Numbered from the stretch's first letter, positions 7,910-17,612 are shown. The stretch: 64,000 bases of DNA from an uncultured Clostridia bacterium (GCA_947630725.1 CANRIS010000002.1:62001-126000); one strand, 5' to 3'. The notes: a model not told the origin generated them from the sequence alone. A program made the numbers and translations.

Positions 7910-8962
7910 CTATAATGCGCCCTTTTTTTCGGAATAGCTCTTTCTGAGCTGTCCGCAGGCCGCATTTATATCGCTGCCAAGCTTTCGCCTTATGGTGTTT
8001 TCAATATTGTTTTCGCTGAGTATGCGGCTGAATTCCCTTATTTTTTTGTCGGAGCTGCGCCTGTAGTCCTTTTCTTTGACGCTGTTGACGGGAATAAGGT
8101 TTACATGAGCCATAATACCCTTAAGCCTATGCGCAAGCTCCTCGGCATCACGGCTTCTGTCGTTTATGCCGTCTATAAGGGCATATTCAAATGTGACCCG
8201 TCTTTTTGTGGCATCCGCATAGTGCGCCGCCGCCTTTATTACATCGTCATAGCCGTATCTGTATGCGACAGGCATAATTGTCTTTCTTATTCTGTCGTTG
8301 GGAGCATGAAGGGAAACCGCCAGAGTTATGGGGAGTTTTAGCTTTTCAAGCCTTTCGATGCCCTCGGTAAGTCCGCAGGTGGAAAGAGTGATATGTCTTT
8401 TTCCGATATTGTTTCCCTCGGGGTCGGATATAAGCTCAATGAACCTTATTACATTGTCGAAATTGTCCAGCGGCTCTCCGCAGCCCATAAGGACTGCTCT
8501 GCCGACCCGTATGCCTTCTTCCCTTTCGATCGCATATATCTCGGAGAGCATTTCTCCTGCGGTCAGATTTCTTTCAAGGCCACCTATCGTTGAGGCGCAA
8601 AAGCTGCAGCCCATACGACAGCCTGCCTGAGTAGATATACATACGCTGTAGCCGTACTCATATTCCATAAGCACACTTTCTATTATATAACCATTTTCTA
8701 TTTCAAACAAGTATTTTATTGTCCTGTCAATGGAAGATCTGTATTTTTTTATAAGCCTTACGCCCTTTATGACCGCCTGAGAACTAAGCTTTTCTCTCAG
8801 CTTTAAGGAAAGGTCGGTCATATCCGAAAAGCTTTCTGCCATTCTTCCGTGGAGAGCTCTGAATATCTGTCCCGATCTGTAGGAAGCCTCTCCCATATCC
8901 TTCACAAAGCTTTTCAGCTCCTCCTTGTCCATTGACAAAATGTCTTTTTTATCCATATCCAT
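7910..8962 (-). CDS. rlmN: 23S rRNA (A2503-C2)/tRNA (A37-C2) methyltransferase, radical SAM
   Basis: 350 residues from the ATG at 8962, which shares its A with the rsmB stop (TGATG); a longer frame upstream lies inside rsmB. The radical-SAM motif is CRMGCSFCAST (three Cys for the 4Fe-4S cluster), with GCGEPLDN for SAM binding. The catalytic Cys expected near the C-terminus is in NAACGQL. The enzyme methylates A2503 in the peptidyl-transferase centre by a two-methyl, Cys-dependent mechanism. It is the distal gene of rsmB-rlmN, upstream of prpC-prkC, a common Firmicutes order. Confidence 0.94.
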   Translation of the reverse strand: MDMDKKDILSMDKEELKSFVKDMGEASYRSGQIFRALHGRMAESFSDMTDLSLKLREKLSSQAVIKGVRLIKKYRSSIDRTIKYLFEIENGYIIESVLMEYEYGYSVCISTQAGCRMGCSFCASTIGGLERNLTAGEMLSEIYAIEREEGIRVGRAVLMGCGEPLDNFDNVIRFIELISDPEGNNIGKRHITLSTCGLTEGIERLEKLKLPITLAVSLHAPNDRIRKTIMPVAYRYGYDDVIKAAAHYADATKRRVTFEYALIDGINDRSRDAEELAHRLKGIMAHVNLIPVNSVKEKDYRRSSDKKIREFSRILSENNIENTIRRKLGSDINAACGQLRKSYSEKKGAL

Positions 8963-10308
8963 CAGCCGCCCTTTTTTCTGAACCTTGCTATAAAAAAGCC
9001 ATCGCTGTCCCAAATTTCGGGATCTATGTTGATATAACCCCTGTCAAGGGTTTTGCAGCCCGAATCTTCGGGGACGTATCCGCTTATATCCTCGGTGCAA
9101 AAATCGTCAAAGCTTTCGGAAAACCATCTGACGATCTCCTCGTTTTCCTTTACGGAAAAGGTACAGGTGGAATATACCAGAACGCCGCCGGGCTTTACGC
9201 ACTGAGCTGCGGTGTTCAGTATTTTCTTTTGTATTTCTGCAAGAGCCTCTATATCCTTAAGGGTCTTGCTGTATTTTATGTCAGGCTTTTTTCTTATAAT
9301 GCCAAGTCCCGAACACGGAACATCGGCAAGCACCCTGTCGTATTTTTCGCTGTCAGCGCCGTTCATAACGGACGCATCGCCTGTTTCGGCCTTTATTATG
9401 ACTGCTCCGAGTCTTTCGGCGCCTTTTTTTATAAGTCTTACTCTGCCGGGGTGAATATCCCTCGATACAACAAGACCTCTGTTTTTCATTCTGTAGGCCG
9501 CAAGAAAGCTTTTTCCTCCCGGAGCTGCGCACAGATCGAGTATTTTTTCGCCCGGTTCGGGAGCAAGTATATTTAAACATATATATGAGCTTTGATCCAT
9601 AATATGAAAATATCCCTTTTTATATGCCGTTGTTTCGGTCATATCGGAGGTTTTTGACACCGTGAGCATACCTCTGCCCACTTTTGCCCGTGACGCTCCT
9701 ACATTGTCCTTTTCAAGCTCTCCTATAAGGCCTTCGTCATCTACTCTGAGTGTATTCACCGCAGCGGTGACCGAGGGGGTGCTTATGCTTTCTCTGCACC
9801 TATGCTCAACCGTTTCGATGTCGCAGGTTTCGAGCCAATATTTTATTATTTCGGTTGGATATGAGTACATTATGGAAAGATATGCTATGGGGTCGTCTTT
9901 CTTTTTTGGCCATTTTATTTTGTCACGGCCTCTTGCTATATTTCTGAGGACACCGTTTGTATAGCCTCCGAGACTGCCGAAGCCTTTTTTCTTGACAAGC
10001 TTTACGGCTTCGTTGCAGGCTGCCGAATCGGGTACCCTGTCCATAAACATAATCTGATATACCGATATTCTCAGCACATTAAGAACATAAGGACGTATTT
10101 TTTCGATTTTTGTATGCGAAAACTGCCCTATGATATAGTCGATTTTTATTAAATTTCTTAAGGTTCCGTTGACAAGCTCGGTAATAAATGCCTTTTGTAC
10201 TCTCGAAAGACCCTTATGTCTTCCCAAAGCACTGCCAAGGGCGATATTTCCGAATCCCTTTTCAAGCGTCTCCCCAATTACTGCTGCGGCTATTTCTCTT
10301 TCGTTCAT
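8962..10308 (-). CDS. rsmB: 16S rRNA (cytosine967-C5)-methyltransferase
   Basis: 448 residues. The N-terminal NusB-like RNA-binding domain (about 1-140) precedes a SAM-dependent methyltransferase domain. Motifs seen: LDLCAAPGGKS (SAM binding), ADVPCSGLGIIRKKPDIK (catalytic PC motif), and VYSTCTFSVKENE (second Cys of the TC motif). It methylates C967 of 16S rRNA. It is the first gene of the minus-strand block that continues through rlmN; the upstream region is the hairpin cluster at 10370-10517. Confidence 0.93.
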   Translation of the reverse strand: MNEREIAAAVIGETLEKGFGNIALGSALGRHKGLSRVQKAFITELVNGTLRNLIKIDYIIGQFSHTKIEKIRPYVLNVLRISVYQIMFMDRVPDSAACNEAVKLVKKKGFGSLGGYTNGVLRNIARGRDKIKWPKKKDDPIAYLSIMYSYPTEIIKYWLETCDIETVEHRCRESISTPSVTAAVNTLRVDDEGLIGELEKDNVGASRAKVGRGMLTVSKTSDMTETTAYKKGYFHIMDQSSYICLNILAPEPGEKILDLCAAPGGKSFLAAYRMKNRGLVVSRDIHPGRVRLIKKGAERLGAVIIKAETGDASVMNGADSEKYDRVLADVPCSGLGIIRKKPDIKYSKTLKDIEALAEIQKKILNTAAQCVKPGGVLVYSTCTFSVKENEEIVRWFSESFDDFCTEDISGYVPEDSGCKTLDRGYINIDPEIWDSDGFFIARFRKKGG

Positions 10309-10369
10309 TCAAAACCTCTTTTATAATTTATTTTATCGTCTGCAAGGTCTGTATTTTTTTGCGCTCACA

Positions 10370-10517
10370 CCTGTATATGCGAAGTACCTGCGGTACTTTG
10401 CATATACAGGCGGAGCCGCAAGGGGGCGGCGCTCCGAGCCGATAAAATCGGCTCGGAGCTGCCCCTGCCGCCTGCGGCCGCAGGGGCGTACTTTTGTCCT
10501 GCGGACAAAAGTACGCC
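10370..10517. repeat. Cluster of four consecutive strong hairpins
   Basis: Within 148 bp there are: hairpin a 10370-10410 (19-bp stem with one G/A position, loop TGC); b 10431-10459 (13-bp GCTCCGAGCCGAT stem, loop AAA); c 10462-10486 (CCCCTGC...GCAGGGG); d 10485-10517 (perfect 15-bp GGCGTACTTTTGTCC stem, loop TGC). Stems a, c and d share the apex CCTGCGG. GC content is far above the flanks. The cluster lies between divergently oriented rsmB and plsC, so it is not an ordinary terminator; an imperfect mobile repeat or structured RNA is possible. Confidence 0.75.
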
Positions 10518-10694
10518 GCCCAATACTCAAAATACCCAAAAACTCCATTGAGTACGGCATATTTTTATTTTTTCTGATTTTTGAAAAACACTCTTTAAAA
10601 TTTGGCAGATATAGGTTATAATAAACTATGTTCAAGGATATTGTACCATATTTTTTTAGGATATACAACCGTTTCCGTAATATAAAACATTTTT

Positions 10695-10723
10695 TTGTCA
10701 AAGATACATATAGGTTTTATACA
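10695..10723 (+). promoter_or_regulatory. Sigma-A promoter for plsC-truA
   Basis: TTGTCA, 17-nt spacer, TATACA, followed by AATAAGGAG just upstream of the plsC ATG. Confidence 0.65.
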
Positions 10724-10746
10724 ATATATTTAATAAGGAGAATAAT

Positions 10747-11475
10747 ATGATCAACCTGAAAAGCTTATTGTGGTATGCACGTCAGATGATATGGCTGACG
10801 AAAAACCTTAAGGAAACAGCGGCAGTCAAGAGAATGCTCAAAACCCACTCAAAAGAAGAATGCGACAGGCGCATATGGAGCGACGCCGAAAGCTGGGCAA
10901 AATACATAGTGGCCTCCACAGGCTCAACAGTGGTTCTTGACGGAGAAGAAAACCTCATAAAGGACAGACCCGTGCTTGTGGTGTCAAATCATCAGGGATT
11001 TTTTGATATACCTATACTTATGGGGAATATGGGATTTCCCATAGGCTTTATAGCAAAGACATCTCTGAAAAAATTTCCATTTCTCAGTGACTGGATGGTA
11101 CTTATACACTGTCTTTTTATGGACAGAGACGATATGAAGCAGTCCCTTAAAATAATACTGGAGGGCATAAAGCAGATAAAGGAGGGTCAGAGTATGGTGA
11201 TCTTCCCCGAGGGAACAAGGAGCAAGGGCGGCACCGTTGCGGACTTTCATGCAGGGAGCTTCAGGCTCGCCACAAAATCAAAGGCTCCCATCATACCTGT
11301 CACTATTGACGGCAGCTATAAAATAATGGAAGAAAAGCACAACAACATACAGAAAACAGAGGTCAGGCTCACTGTACATAAGCCCATATATACCGAAAAT
11401 CTCTCAAAGGAGGAGCTGGCGGCTCTTCCGACTACGGTAAGAAATACTATAGCGGGAGCAATAAAAAATGCCTAA
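10747..11475 (+). CDS. plsC: 1-acyl-sn-glycerol-3-phosphate acyltransferase
   Basis: 242 residues. Acyltransferase motifs: NHQGFFDIP near 82-90 (catalytic HX4D variant with His-Gln-Gly-Phe-Phe-Asp) and FPEGTRSKGG near 153-162, plus PVTIDG. It adds the second acyl chain to lysophosphatidic acid at the membrane. The ribosome site AAGGAG lies 7 nt upstream of the ATG. It overlaps truA by 8 nt and shares its promoter. Confidence 0.92.
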   Translation: MINLKSLLWYARQMIWLTKNLKETAAVKRMLKTHSKEECDRRIWSDAESWAKYIVASTGSTVVLDGEENLIKDRPVLVVSNHQGFFDIPILMGNMGFPIGFIAKTSLKKFPFLSDWMVLIHCLFMDRDDMKQSLKIILEGIKQIKEGQSMVIFPEGTRSKGGTVADFHAGSFRLATKSKAPIIPVTIDGSYKIMEEKHNNIQKTEVRLTVHKPIYTENLSKEELAALPTTVRNTIAGAIKNA

Positions 11476-12202
11476 CATAAAGCTTATAATACAATATGAC
11501 GGAACAAGATACAAGGGCTTTCAGCGCCAGAAGGATCTGCCTACGATACAGAAAAAGCTTGAAGAATGCTTAAGCCGTCTGCTTGATGAGGAAACAGAGG
11601 TCATAGGCAGCGGAAGAACGGACGCGGGAGTCCACGCAAAGGCTCACACGGTCAATTTTCATACGAAAAGCGAAAAAAGCCCCAAGGAAATAATGGAGCT
11701 TATGAACTCATATCTGCCTTGGGATATTGCCGTTATACAGGCCTCCTTTGCGTCCGAGCGTTTTCACAGCAGATATAACGTACTCAGAAAAACCTACACA
11801 TACCGTCTCAACACAAGCGGACATTCAAATGTTTTTGAAAGAAAATATGTGTTGGACTGGTATACGCCCCTCAACACGGATAAAATGAAAAAAGCCGCAG
11901 ACCTCCTTTTGGGGACTCACGACTTTATAGGCTTTTCATCGGTAAAAAAGACAGACAAATCCACGGTACGCAATATATCGGAAATAAAGCTCAGCGAAAA
12001 GCCCGGAGAGCTTGACATAACCTTTACGGGCAACGGATTCTTACGCAATATGGTAAGGATAATGACAGGCACTCTTATAGAAATAGGTTCGGGCAAAAAA
12101 GACATCTCGGTCATAGAGGAGGTTTTTGCCACGGGCGACAGAACAAAGGCAGGCTTTACTGCGCCTGCCCATGGACTTATTATGGAAAATGCTGAATATT
12201 GA
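11468..12202 (+). CDS. truA: tRNA pseudouridine(38-40) synthase
   Basis: 244 residues. The catalytic motif GRTDAGVHA (Asp near residue 51) is intact, and the C-terminal part has the family's F.GNGFLRNMVR..TGTLIEIGSGK stretch. It isomerises U38-U40 in the anticodon arm of tRNAs. It overlaps the plsC end by 8 nt, implying translational coupling. A hairpin/T-run terminator follows 18 nt after the stop. Confidence 0.95.
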   Translation: MPNIKLIIQYDGTRYKGFQRQKDLPTIQKKLEECLSRLLDEETEVIGSGRTDAGVHAKAHTVNFHTKSEKSPKEIMELMNSYLPWDIAVIQASFASERFHSRYNVLRKTYTYRLNTSGHSNVFERKYVLDWYTPLNTDKMKKAADLLLGTHDFIGFSSVKKTDKSTVRNISEIKLSEKPGELDITFTGNGFLRNMVRIMTGTLIEIGSGKKDISVIEEVFATGDRTKAGFTAPAHGLIMENAEY

Positions 12203-12220
12203 CATTGATACTGATACTTA

Positions 12221-12247
12221 GGCGGCATAGGCCGCCATTTTTGTTTC
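12221..12247 (+). terminator. Rho-independent terminator after truA
   Basis: GGCGGC-ATAG-GCCGCC followed by ATTTTTGTTT, between convergent truA and the DUF368 gene. Confidence 0.8.
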
Positions 12248-12254
12248 TCTTTTT

Positions 12255-13172
12255 TTACTCCTTTCCGAGAAGAAGGGATATTACGGCTCCCACGGCAAAG
12301 GCTATAAGGCCTGCGGCAATGGGCATAATGCCGATGTGTCCGCTGTAGCTCTGATATGTCAGAGGATCCTTGAATATTGAAAATACCGAACCGAATATAA
12401 GCCCCAGAATGGCAAAGTATGTCCACGAATAAAATCTTTTTAGCAGAATTTCTATTATTTTGGATATTATAAGTATTCCGAGTACGACTCCTATGCCCAT
12501 AGCGGAAATTATAAAGAAGGATTCGCTCGAAAACAAGTGTCCTACGCTTTCAAAAAGCCCAAGTTCGCCTATGTTTGTTATGAGCAGTCTTATCTCGTCC
12601 AGAAAATCGCTTATGGCGGTGACAAACCTCGTATATACTCCGAGCAGCACCATAACGAAGGAACCGCTTATACCGGGGACAACCATTGCGGCGCTTGCGA
12701 TAAGTCCGCACAAAAGCAGCTTTATGAACACAAAGGGCGTCAGTACAAGACTTGCACCTGTTGCGTCAGGCTCCTTGAGAAGGCTGAAAGCCACGACAAC
12801 AAGAAATGCTGCGACAGACGATATAAGGTATACGGGCTTAAGCTCCCTTTCCTTTGCTTTTGAATAAATGAGGGGTATGCTGCCCACCACAAGTCCCACA
12901 AAAAACATACTTGTAGGCAGAGAAAATCTTTCAAGAGAAAATTCTATTAGCTTTGAAAAGGCTCCCACGCCTATCAAGGCGCCCAAAAACAACGGAACAA
13001 GAAATTTAACATATTTTACAAAATTATCCCTGCTTTTATAAAAATTGTTTATGGCCTCTATCATTTCGTCAAAAATTCTGAGAACAACGGCTATCGTGCC
13101 TCCGCTCACTCCCGGAATTATATTTGCTATCCCCATAAGTATTCCCTTAAGTATTAGTATAACCGCTTTCAT
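12255..13172 (-). CDS. DUF368 multi-pass membrane protein
   Basis: 305 residues with about eight hydrophobic helices. The N-terminal GIANIIPGVSGGTIAVVLRIFDE and the internal VVPGISGSFVMVLLGVY are the paired PGxSGx motifs typical of DUF368. Members have been linked to flipping of undecaprenyl phosphate (PopT-type), the lipid carrier for cell-wall polymers; that role is from family knowledge, not seen here. The ATG is preceded by GGAGGTTTCA. It is a single gene, convergent with truA. Confidence 0.85.
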   Translation of the reverse strand: MKAVILILKGILMGIANIIPGVSGGTIAVVLRIFDEMIEAINNFYKSRDNFVKYVKFLVPLFLGALIGVGAFSKLIEFSLERFSLPTSMFFVGLVVGSIPLIYSKAKERELKPVYLISSVAAFLVVVAFSLLKEPDATGASLVLTPFVFIKLLLCGLIASAAMVVPGISGSFVMVLLGVYTRFVTAISDFLDEIRLLITNIGELGLFESVGHLFSSESFFIISAMGIGVVLGILIISKIIEILLKRFYSWTYFAILGLIFGSVFSIFKDPLTYQSYSGHIGIMPIAAGLIAFAVGAVISLLLGKE

Positions 13173-13209
13173 TGAAACCTCCGTTTTATACCGATCTATG
13201 ATCCTCTGA

Positions 13210-13253
13210 CAGAAAAATTTTAGCCCCGCCTTTGGAGCGCAGAGATTTTTCTG
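13210..13253. other. Inverted repeat upstream of DUF368 gene
   Basis: CAGAAAAAT and ATTTTTCTG form a perfect 9-bp stem around a 26-nt, GC-rich spacer. It lies in the AT-rich gap (13173-13556) between two divergent genes. It could be an operator or part of a transcript leader. Confidence 0.4.
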
Positions 13254-13406
13254 CCGATAAATTAACCGATATTAATAATTTGTAATAATATTGTAACTTG
13301 ATTTAATCTGTATTGTGTTATATAATAATACCATAAAGTGTTTTATTTGTCACTATTTATTTTAAAAACCGACCGCTTTAGCCGTTCGCAGCTTTAAAAG
13401 AAAATA

Positions 13407-13435
13407 TTGACAAAGGCTGTTTTGTGATGTATAAT
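13407..13435 (+). promoter_or_regulatory. Consensus sigma-A promoter for the NlpC/P60 gene
   Basis: Perfect TTGACA and TATAAT hexamers with a 17-nt spacer. The leader to the ATG at 13557 is about 115 nt and contains a smaller IR (AAAATATTGA...TCAATATTTTT, 13464-13502). Confidence 0.8.
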
Positions 13436-13556
13436 GTATTTTGTAACAATTATGTAACACTTTTGAAAATATTGACCGTCTCTGTGACGCTTCAATATTT
13501 TTCGGGAAAAAAATCGGCTCTCTCAGGGTCGAAAAAAAGCAATACGGAGGATAAAA

Positions 13557-14837
13557 ATGACGCTATTGAAACATGGAAAGAGACTTGCGGCCTGCGCAGC
13601 CTTTCTGTTTTGTTCAGCAATGATGAGTACAGCGGTCTTTGCTTCTAACGTAGGCACAGTAACTCGTGACAGTATTAATGTAAGAGCAGGAGATTCCGAA
13701 AGCTCACAGGTCATAGGAATAACGAATACAGGCGATTCTTATGCTATTCTGGATGTAGAGCCGGGTTGGGTCAAGGTTCAGTTTCCCAACTCAGGAGAAG
13801 CATATATAGCAAGTCTTTATGTAAAGGTTTCCGAGGCAGATGCCAAGGTCACGGATCACGCAGTCAACGTCCGCTCGGGTCCCTCTACGGGAGATGAGGT
13901 AATAGGTATGGTCAATGTGGGCGATCCCGTCACCGTAACGGGCAAATCCCCCGATGGATATTGGTACAAGGTCAACTACAACGGTCAGACCGCCTATATT
14001 TCGTCCGATTATCTCGGCGGCAGCTATCTCTATCTGGTTCAGCCCGATAAAAAGGTTGAAACAGCCGAAACTGCGGAGACTTCTCCTCAGCAAATCATTG
14101 ATACTATAATAGAAGATATAACGCCTTCTGCCGAAAACGGAACCCCGCAGGAGCCTGTACTCTCAGCCGAGGAGGTTCTTAAAACCTTCATACCGGCGGA
14201 AGAAAATACATATGCCGTTGTAAACTCACCCGGAGGTCTGAGACTTCGTTCCACACCATCTGTGGAGTCAAACAACACCATAATATCCGTTCTGAATGAC
14301 GGCTATGCCGTTTCGGTACTCGAGGAGGGTCACGGCTGGCTTCATGTAGCGGACGACTATGACAACGAGGGGTATATAAGCTCCGAATTTGTAGAGCTTA
14401 AAAAAGGCAGCAAGCCCACCAATTCGGGACATATCGAATTTGACAAAAGCTCCCTTTCGGGAGGAGCTGCCGAAATAGCGGAGTTCGCTCTTAAATATGT
14501 AGGCACACCCTATGTATACGGCGGAACCGATCTTAACACGGGGGTTGACTGTTCGGGCTTTGTATACAGCGTATACGGCAACTTCGGCATAACCCTTCAG
14601 CGAAATTCGGCAAGTATGTATACTCAGGGTACATATGTGGACAAGGACAAGCTTCAGACAGGCGACCTCGTTTTCTTCAACACCGGAGGAAACACAAATA
14701 TCTCACATGTAGGTATGTATCTGGGAGATAATATGTATATCCATTCAAGTACATATTCAACGGGAGTTATTGTTGAGGATCTCAACGATGACTATTCTAC
14801 CCGTACATATGTAGGCGCAAAAAGAATAATTAATTAA
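13557..14837 (+). CDS. Secreted NlpC/P60 peptidoglycan hydrolase with three SH3b domains
   Basis: 426 residues. A signal peptide (about 1-29, ending AVFA-SN) precedes three bacterial SH3 domains (about 31-85, 92-150, 215-280) joined by an acidic linker, then a C-terminal NlpC/P60 domain (about 305-426). Catalytic residues are visible: Cys in DCSGFVYSVY, His in NISHVGMYLG and a following His in YIHSSTY. It likely cleaves stem peptides of peptidoglycan (D-Glu-m-DAP bond) during growth or separation. It has its own consensus promoter and a strong terminator. Confidence 0.92.
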   Translation: MTLLKHGKRLAACAAFLFCSAMMSTAVFASNVGTVTRDSINVRAGDSESSQVIGITNTGDSYAILDVEPGWVKVQFPNSGEAYIASLYVKVSEADAKVTDHAVNVRSGPSTGDEVIGMVNVGDPVTVTGKSPDGYWYKVNYNGQTAYISSDYLGGSYLYLVQPDKKVETAETAETSPQQIIDTIIEDITPSAENGTPQEPVLSAEEVLKTFIPAEENTYAVVNSPGGLRLRSTPSVESNNTIISVLNDGYAVSVLEEGHGWLHVADDYDNEGYISSEFVELKKGSKPTNSGHIEFDKSSLSGGAAEIAEFALKYVGTPYVYGGTDLNTGVDCSGFVYSVYGNFGITLQRNSASMYTQGTYVDKDKLQTGDLVFFNTGGNTNISHVGMYLGDNMYIHSSTYSTGVIVEDLNDDYSTRTYVGAKRIIN

Positions 14838-14862
14838 AAGAACAATACATAAATACATCTTC

Positions 14863-14900
14863 GCATCTCCGCTTTCCTTTTTTGCGGAGATGCTTTTTTG
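14863..14900 (+). terminator. Rho-independent terminator
   Basis: GCATCTCCGC and GCGGAGATGC form a perfect 10-bp stem with an 11-nt loop, followed by six T's. The 200 nt beyond it, up to yhaM, is AT-rich with no further feature seen. Confidence 0.88.
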
Positions 14901-15112
14901 TTACGTATTTTTGTATTTTTATATTTTTTTATGTTTTTATTGTCTTCCGTTACTTAAGTATACTGCCCTTTTTGCATTTTAAGAACCGAATTTCAAATAA
15001 TGTCTTTAAAAAATATAATTGTTGTGTTAAACTGAAATAAAGCATAATAATTATAAGGAAACCGTATCAAAACTATTTTGGAAAATCAAAAATTTAAGGA
15101 GATAAGACCGTT

Positions 15113-16060
15113 ATGAAATATATAGAAGAGCTTCGTGAGGGAGAAAACATCACAGAACACTATCTCTGCAAACAAAAAAAGCTTATGAAATCAAAGGCAG
15201 GCAAAAACTATATTTCTCTGCGTCTCTATGACAAAACAGGTATAGTTGACGGAAAAATCTGGGAGGTAAACAGTCTCATACAGGACTTTAATGAGGGCGA
15301 TTTTATAAAAATTGATGCCTATGTAACATCCTACAACGGAGATCTTCAGCTGAATATACGCAGGCTGCGCCAATCCTCCCCCGGAGAGTATAACCCCGGC
15401 GATTTTATACCCACCACAAAATACGACATAGACTCTATGTTCGATGAGCTTAAGGCGCTTATAGATACCGTAAAAATACCATACTTCCGAGAGCTTCTTA
15501 AAAATATATTCATAAACAACAAGTCCCTTTCGGAGGAGTTCAGGGTTCATTCAGCAGCCAAGTCAATGCACCACTCCTGTATGGGGGGACTTCTCGAACA
15601 TACGCTTTCGGTTACAAGGATATGTATAAAGCTTGCCGAGCATTATTCAGATGAAAATATAAACCATGATCTTCTTGTGACGGCTGCAATGCTGCACGAT
15701 GTGTGCAAGATATACGAGCTGTCGCCGTTCCCCGACAACGATTATACCGACAGGGGTCAGCTTCTGGGTCATATAGTTATGTGCAGCGAGCTTATCACCA
15801 AGGAGGCCGAAAAAATCAAAGACTTTCCGAGCGAGGCTCTCCTCATACTTAAGCACTGTATATTATCACATCACGGGGAATTTGAGTTCGGTTCGCCTAA
15901 GCTGCCAAGCATTTTAGAGGCATTTATACTCCATATGGCGGACGATCTTGATGCAAAGGTAAATATGTTTGTCGGAATGGCAGAAAAAGCATCGGGAAAG
16001 GGGCCGTGGATGGGCTATAACCATATGCTGGGACGAAATATACGCCTTTCGGACTTTTGA
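15113..16060 (+). CDS. yhaM: 3'-5' exoribonuclease YhaM family (OB fold + HD domain)
   Basis: 315 residues, the usual length. An N-terminal OB-fold (about 15-90) precedes an HD-domain (about 155-280) with the metal motifs H...HHSCMGGLLEHTLSV and MLHDVCK, and a distal HHGEFEFG. YhaM degrades short RNA and single-stranded DNA from the 3' end. The ribosome site AAGGAG lies about 11 nt upstream of the ATG. It is separated by 109 nt from the next gene on the same strand. Confidence 0.9.
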   Translation: MKYIEELREGENITEHYLCKQKKLMKSKAGKNYISLRLYDKTGIVDGKIWEVNSLIQDFNEGDFIKIDAYVTSYNGDLQLNIRRLRQSSPGEYNPGDFIPTTKYDIDSMFDELKALIDTVKIPYFRELLKNIFINNKSLSEEFRVHSAAKSMHHSCMGGLLEHTLSVTRICIKLAEHYSDENINHDLLVTAAMLHDVCKIYELSPFPDNDYTDRGQLLGHIVMCSELITKEAEKIKDFPSEALLILKHCILSHHGEFEFGSPKLPSILEAFILHMADDLDAKVNMFVGMAEKASGKGPWMGYNHMLGRNIRLSDF

Positions 16061-16169
16061 TCCGCATCTTTAAAATATGCCCAAAGGCAAGTTTATCCGC
16101 AAAACTGCTCCACAGGCGCCGACAATCATATGATAAGCGATCCCAATTATTATAAAAGGACAGGTCAAT

Positions 16170-17528
16170 ATGAATTTCAGAAAAAATGACGTTGTTGAAA
16201 TAAAAATAGACGATATTACCACCGATGGTATGGGCATAGGACGGGCAGACGGCTTTGCGTTTTTTGTTGCGGGAGCAGCCCCCGGCGATGAGATAAGAAT
16301 GAGGGTAGTCAAGCTTAAAAAAAGCTATGGCTACGGCATAATCGAGAGAATAATATCCCCCTCGCATCTGCGCTGTGAACCTCCCTGCCATGTCTATAAA
16401 AGCTGCGGCGGATGCAGTCTACAACATATTGAATATGAGGCTCAGCTTGAAATCAAGCGGAATTATGTTAAAAATTCTCTCATAAGAATAGGAGGTCTGC
16501 CCGAAAATACAGAGGTGGAAAAGACCGTTGGGACAGAATTTCCCTTCGGGTATCGAAACAAGGGGCAGTATCCCGTAGGCACCAAAAACGGAAAAACCGT
16601 CTGCGGATTTTATGCCCCACGCTCTCATAATATTATTCCGCTGTCGGGTCCCTGTCTTATAAACAGACCTACCGATGAGCCTATTCTTAAGGCTGTTACG
16701 GAAATCGCAGACGAATATAATATCCCTGTCTATAACGAAAATGACGGCACAGGCATATTGAGACATATACTCATAAGAACCTCCGAAAACACGGGCGAAA
16801 TAATGGTCTGCATCGTCATAAACTCCGACAGGCTGCCTCACAGTGACAAAATCACGGAAAGGCTCAGAAGTCTCGGCATTGTTTCGACAGTTCTCATAAA
16901 TATAAACAAAAAAAATACTAATGTAATACTCGGAGAAAAAAACCGCGTTCTTTTCGGAAAAGGATATATAACCGACACCATAGGAGATCTCTGCTTTAAA
17001 ATTTCTCCCCTTTCATTTTTTCAGGTGAACCCCGTACAGACCGAAAAGCTATATAACAGGGTTTTAGAGCTTGCCGACCCCAAAAAAGATGAGATCATAT
17101 TTGACGCATATTGCGGCACAGGCACCATATCGCTCTTTCTGGCTCGGAGGGCGAAAGCCGTTCACGCCGTTGAAATAGTGTCGGAGGCTGTTTCGGACGC
17201 AAGGTTCAACGCCGAAAAAAACGGCATAACAAATGTCAGCTTTTATGTGGGAGCGGCAGAAAAAATCTATCCCGAACTGTGCGCAAAGGGTCTCAGAGCC
17301 GATACGGTAATAACGGATCCTCCGAGAAAAGGCTGCGACCCATCGCTGCTTAAGCTGCTTACAGACATAGCCCCCAAAAAAATAGTTTATGTGTCATGCA
17401 ACCCCTCTACCTTGGCAAGGGATCTTAAATATCTTACGCATATGTATTATCCGCAAAGAATAATTCCCGTTGATATGTTCCCTCAGACTACGGGCGTAGA
17501 GTGCTGCTGTTGTTTGATAAGAAAATAA
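16170..17528 (+). CDS. rlmD: 23S rRNA (uracil-C5)-methyltransferase, RumA/RlmD family
   Basis: 452 residues. An N-terminal TRAM domain (about 1-60) precedes a 4Fe-4S cluster motif (CEPPCHVYKSCGGCSLQH; four Cys), an RNA-binding central part, and a methyltransferase domain with DAYCGTGTISLFLA (SAM), TDPPRKG and the catalytic Cys in YVSCNPSTLARDL. It makes m5U in 23S rRNA at U747, U1939 or both; the position cannot be assigned by eye. The ribosome site AAAGGA lies upstream of the ATG. Confidence 0.9.
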   Translation: MNFRKNDVVEIKIDDITTDGMGIGRADGFAFFVAGAAPGDEIRMRVVKLKKSYGYGIIERIISPSHLRCEPPCHVYKSCGGCSLQHIEYEAQLEIKRNYVKNSLIRIGGLPENTEVEKTVGTEFPFGYRNKGQYPVGTKNGKTVCGFYAPRSHNIIPLSGPCLINRPTDEPILKAVTEIADEYNIPVYNENDGTGILRHILIRTSENTGEIMVCIVINSDRLPHSDKITERLRSLGIVSTVLININKKNTNVILGEKNRVLFGKGYITDTIGDLCFKISPLSFFQVNPVQTEKLYNRVLELADPKKDEIIFDAYCGTGTISLFLARRAKAVHAVEIVSEAVSDARFNAEKNGITNVSFYVGAAEKIYPELCAKGLRADTVITDPPRKGCDPSLLKLLTDIAPKKIVYVSCNPSTLARDLKYLTHMYYPQRIIPVDMFPQTTGVECCCCLIRK

Positions 17529-17569
17529 TACTTCCTGTGTACTGCCACGCACAGCCTACAGAAATAAAA

Positions 17570-17612
17570 GCCGTACGGACACATTTTTCAGTCTCTGTAC
17601 GGCTTTGTTTTA
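17570..17612. terminator. Bidirectional terminator between rlmD and lepB
   Basis: GCCGTAC and GTACGGC pair around a 20-nt loop, with T-rich tracts on both strands (TTTGTTTTAA on plus; TTTTATTT on minus). Confidence 0.8.
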
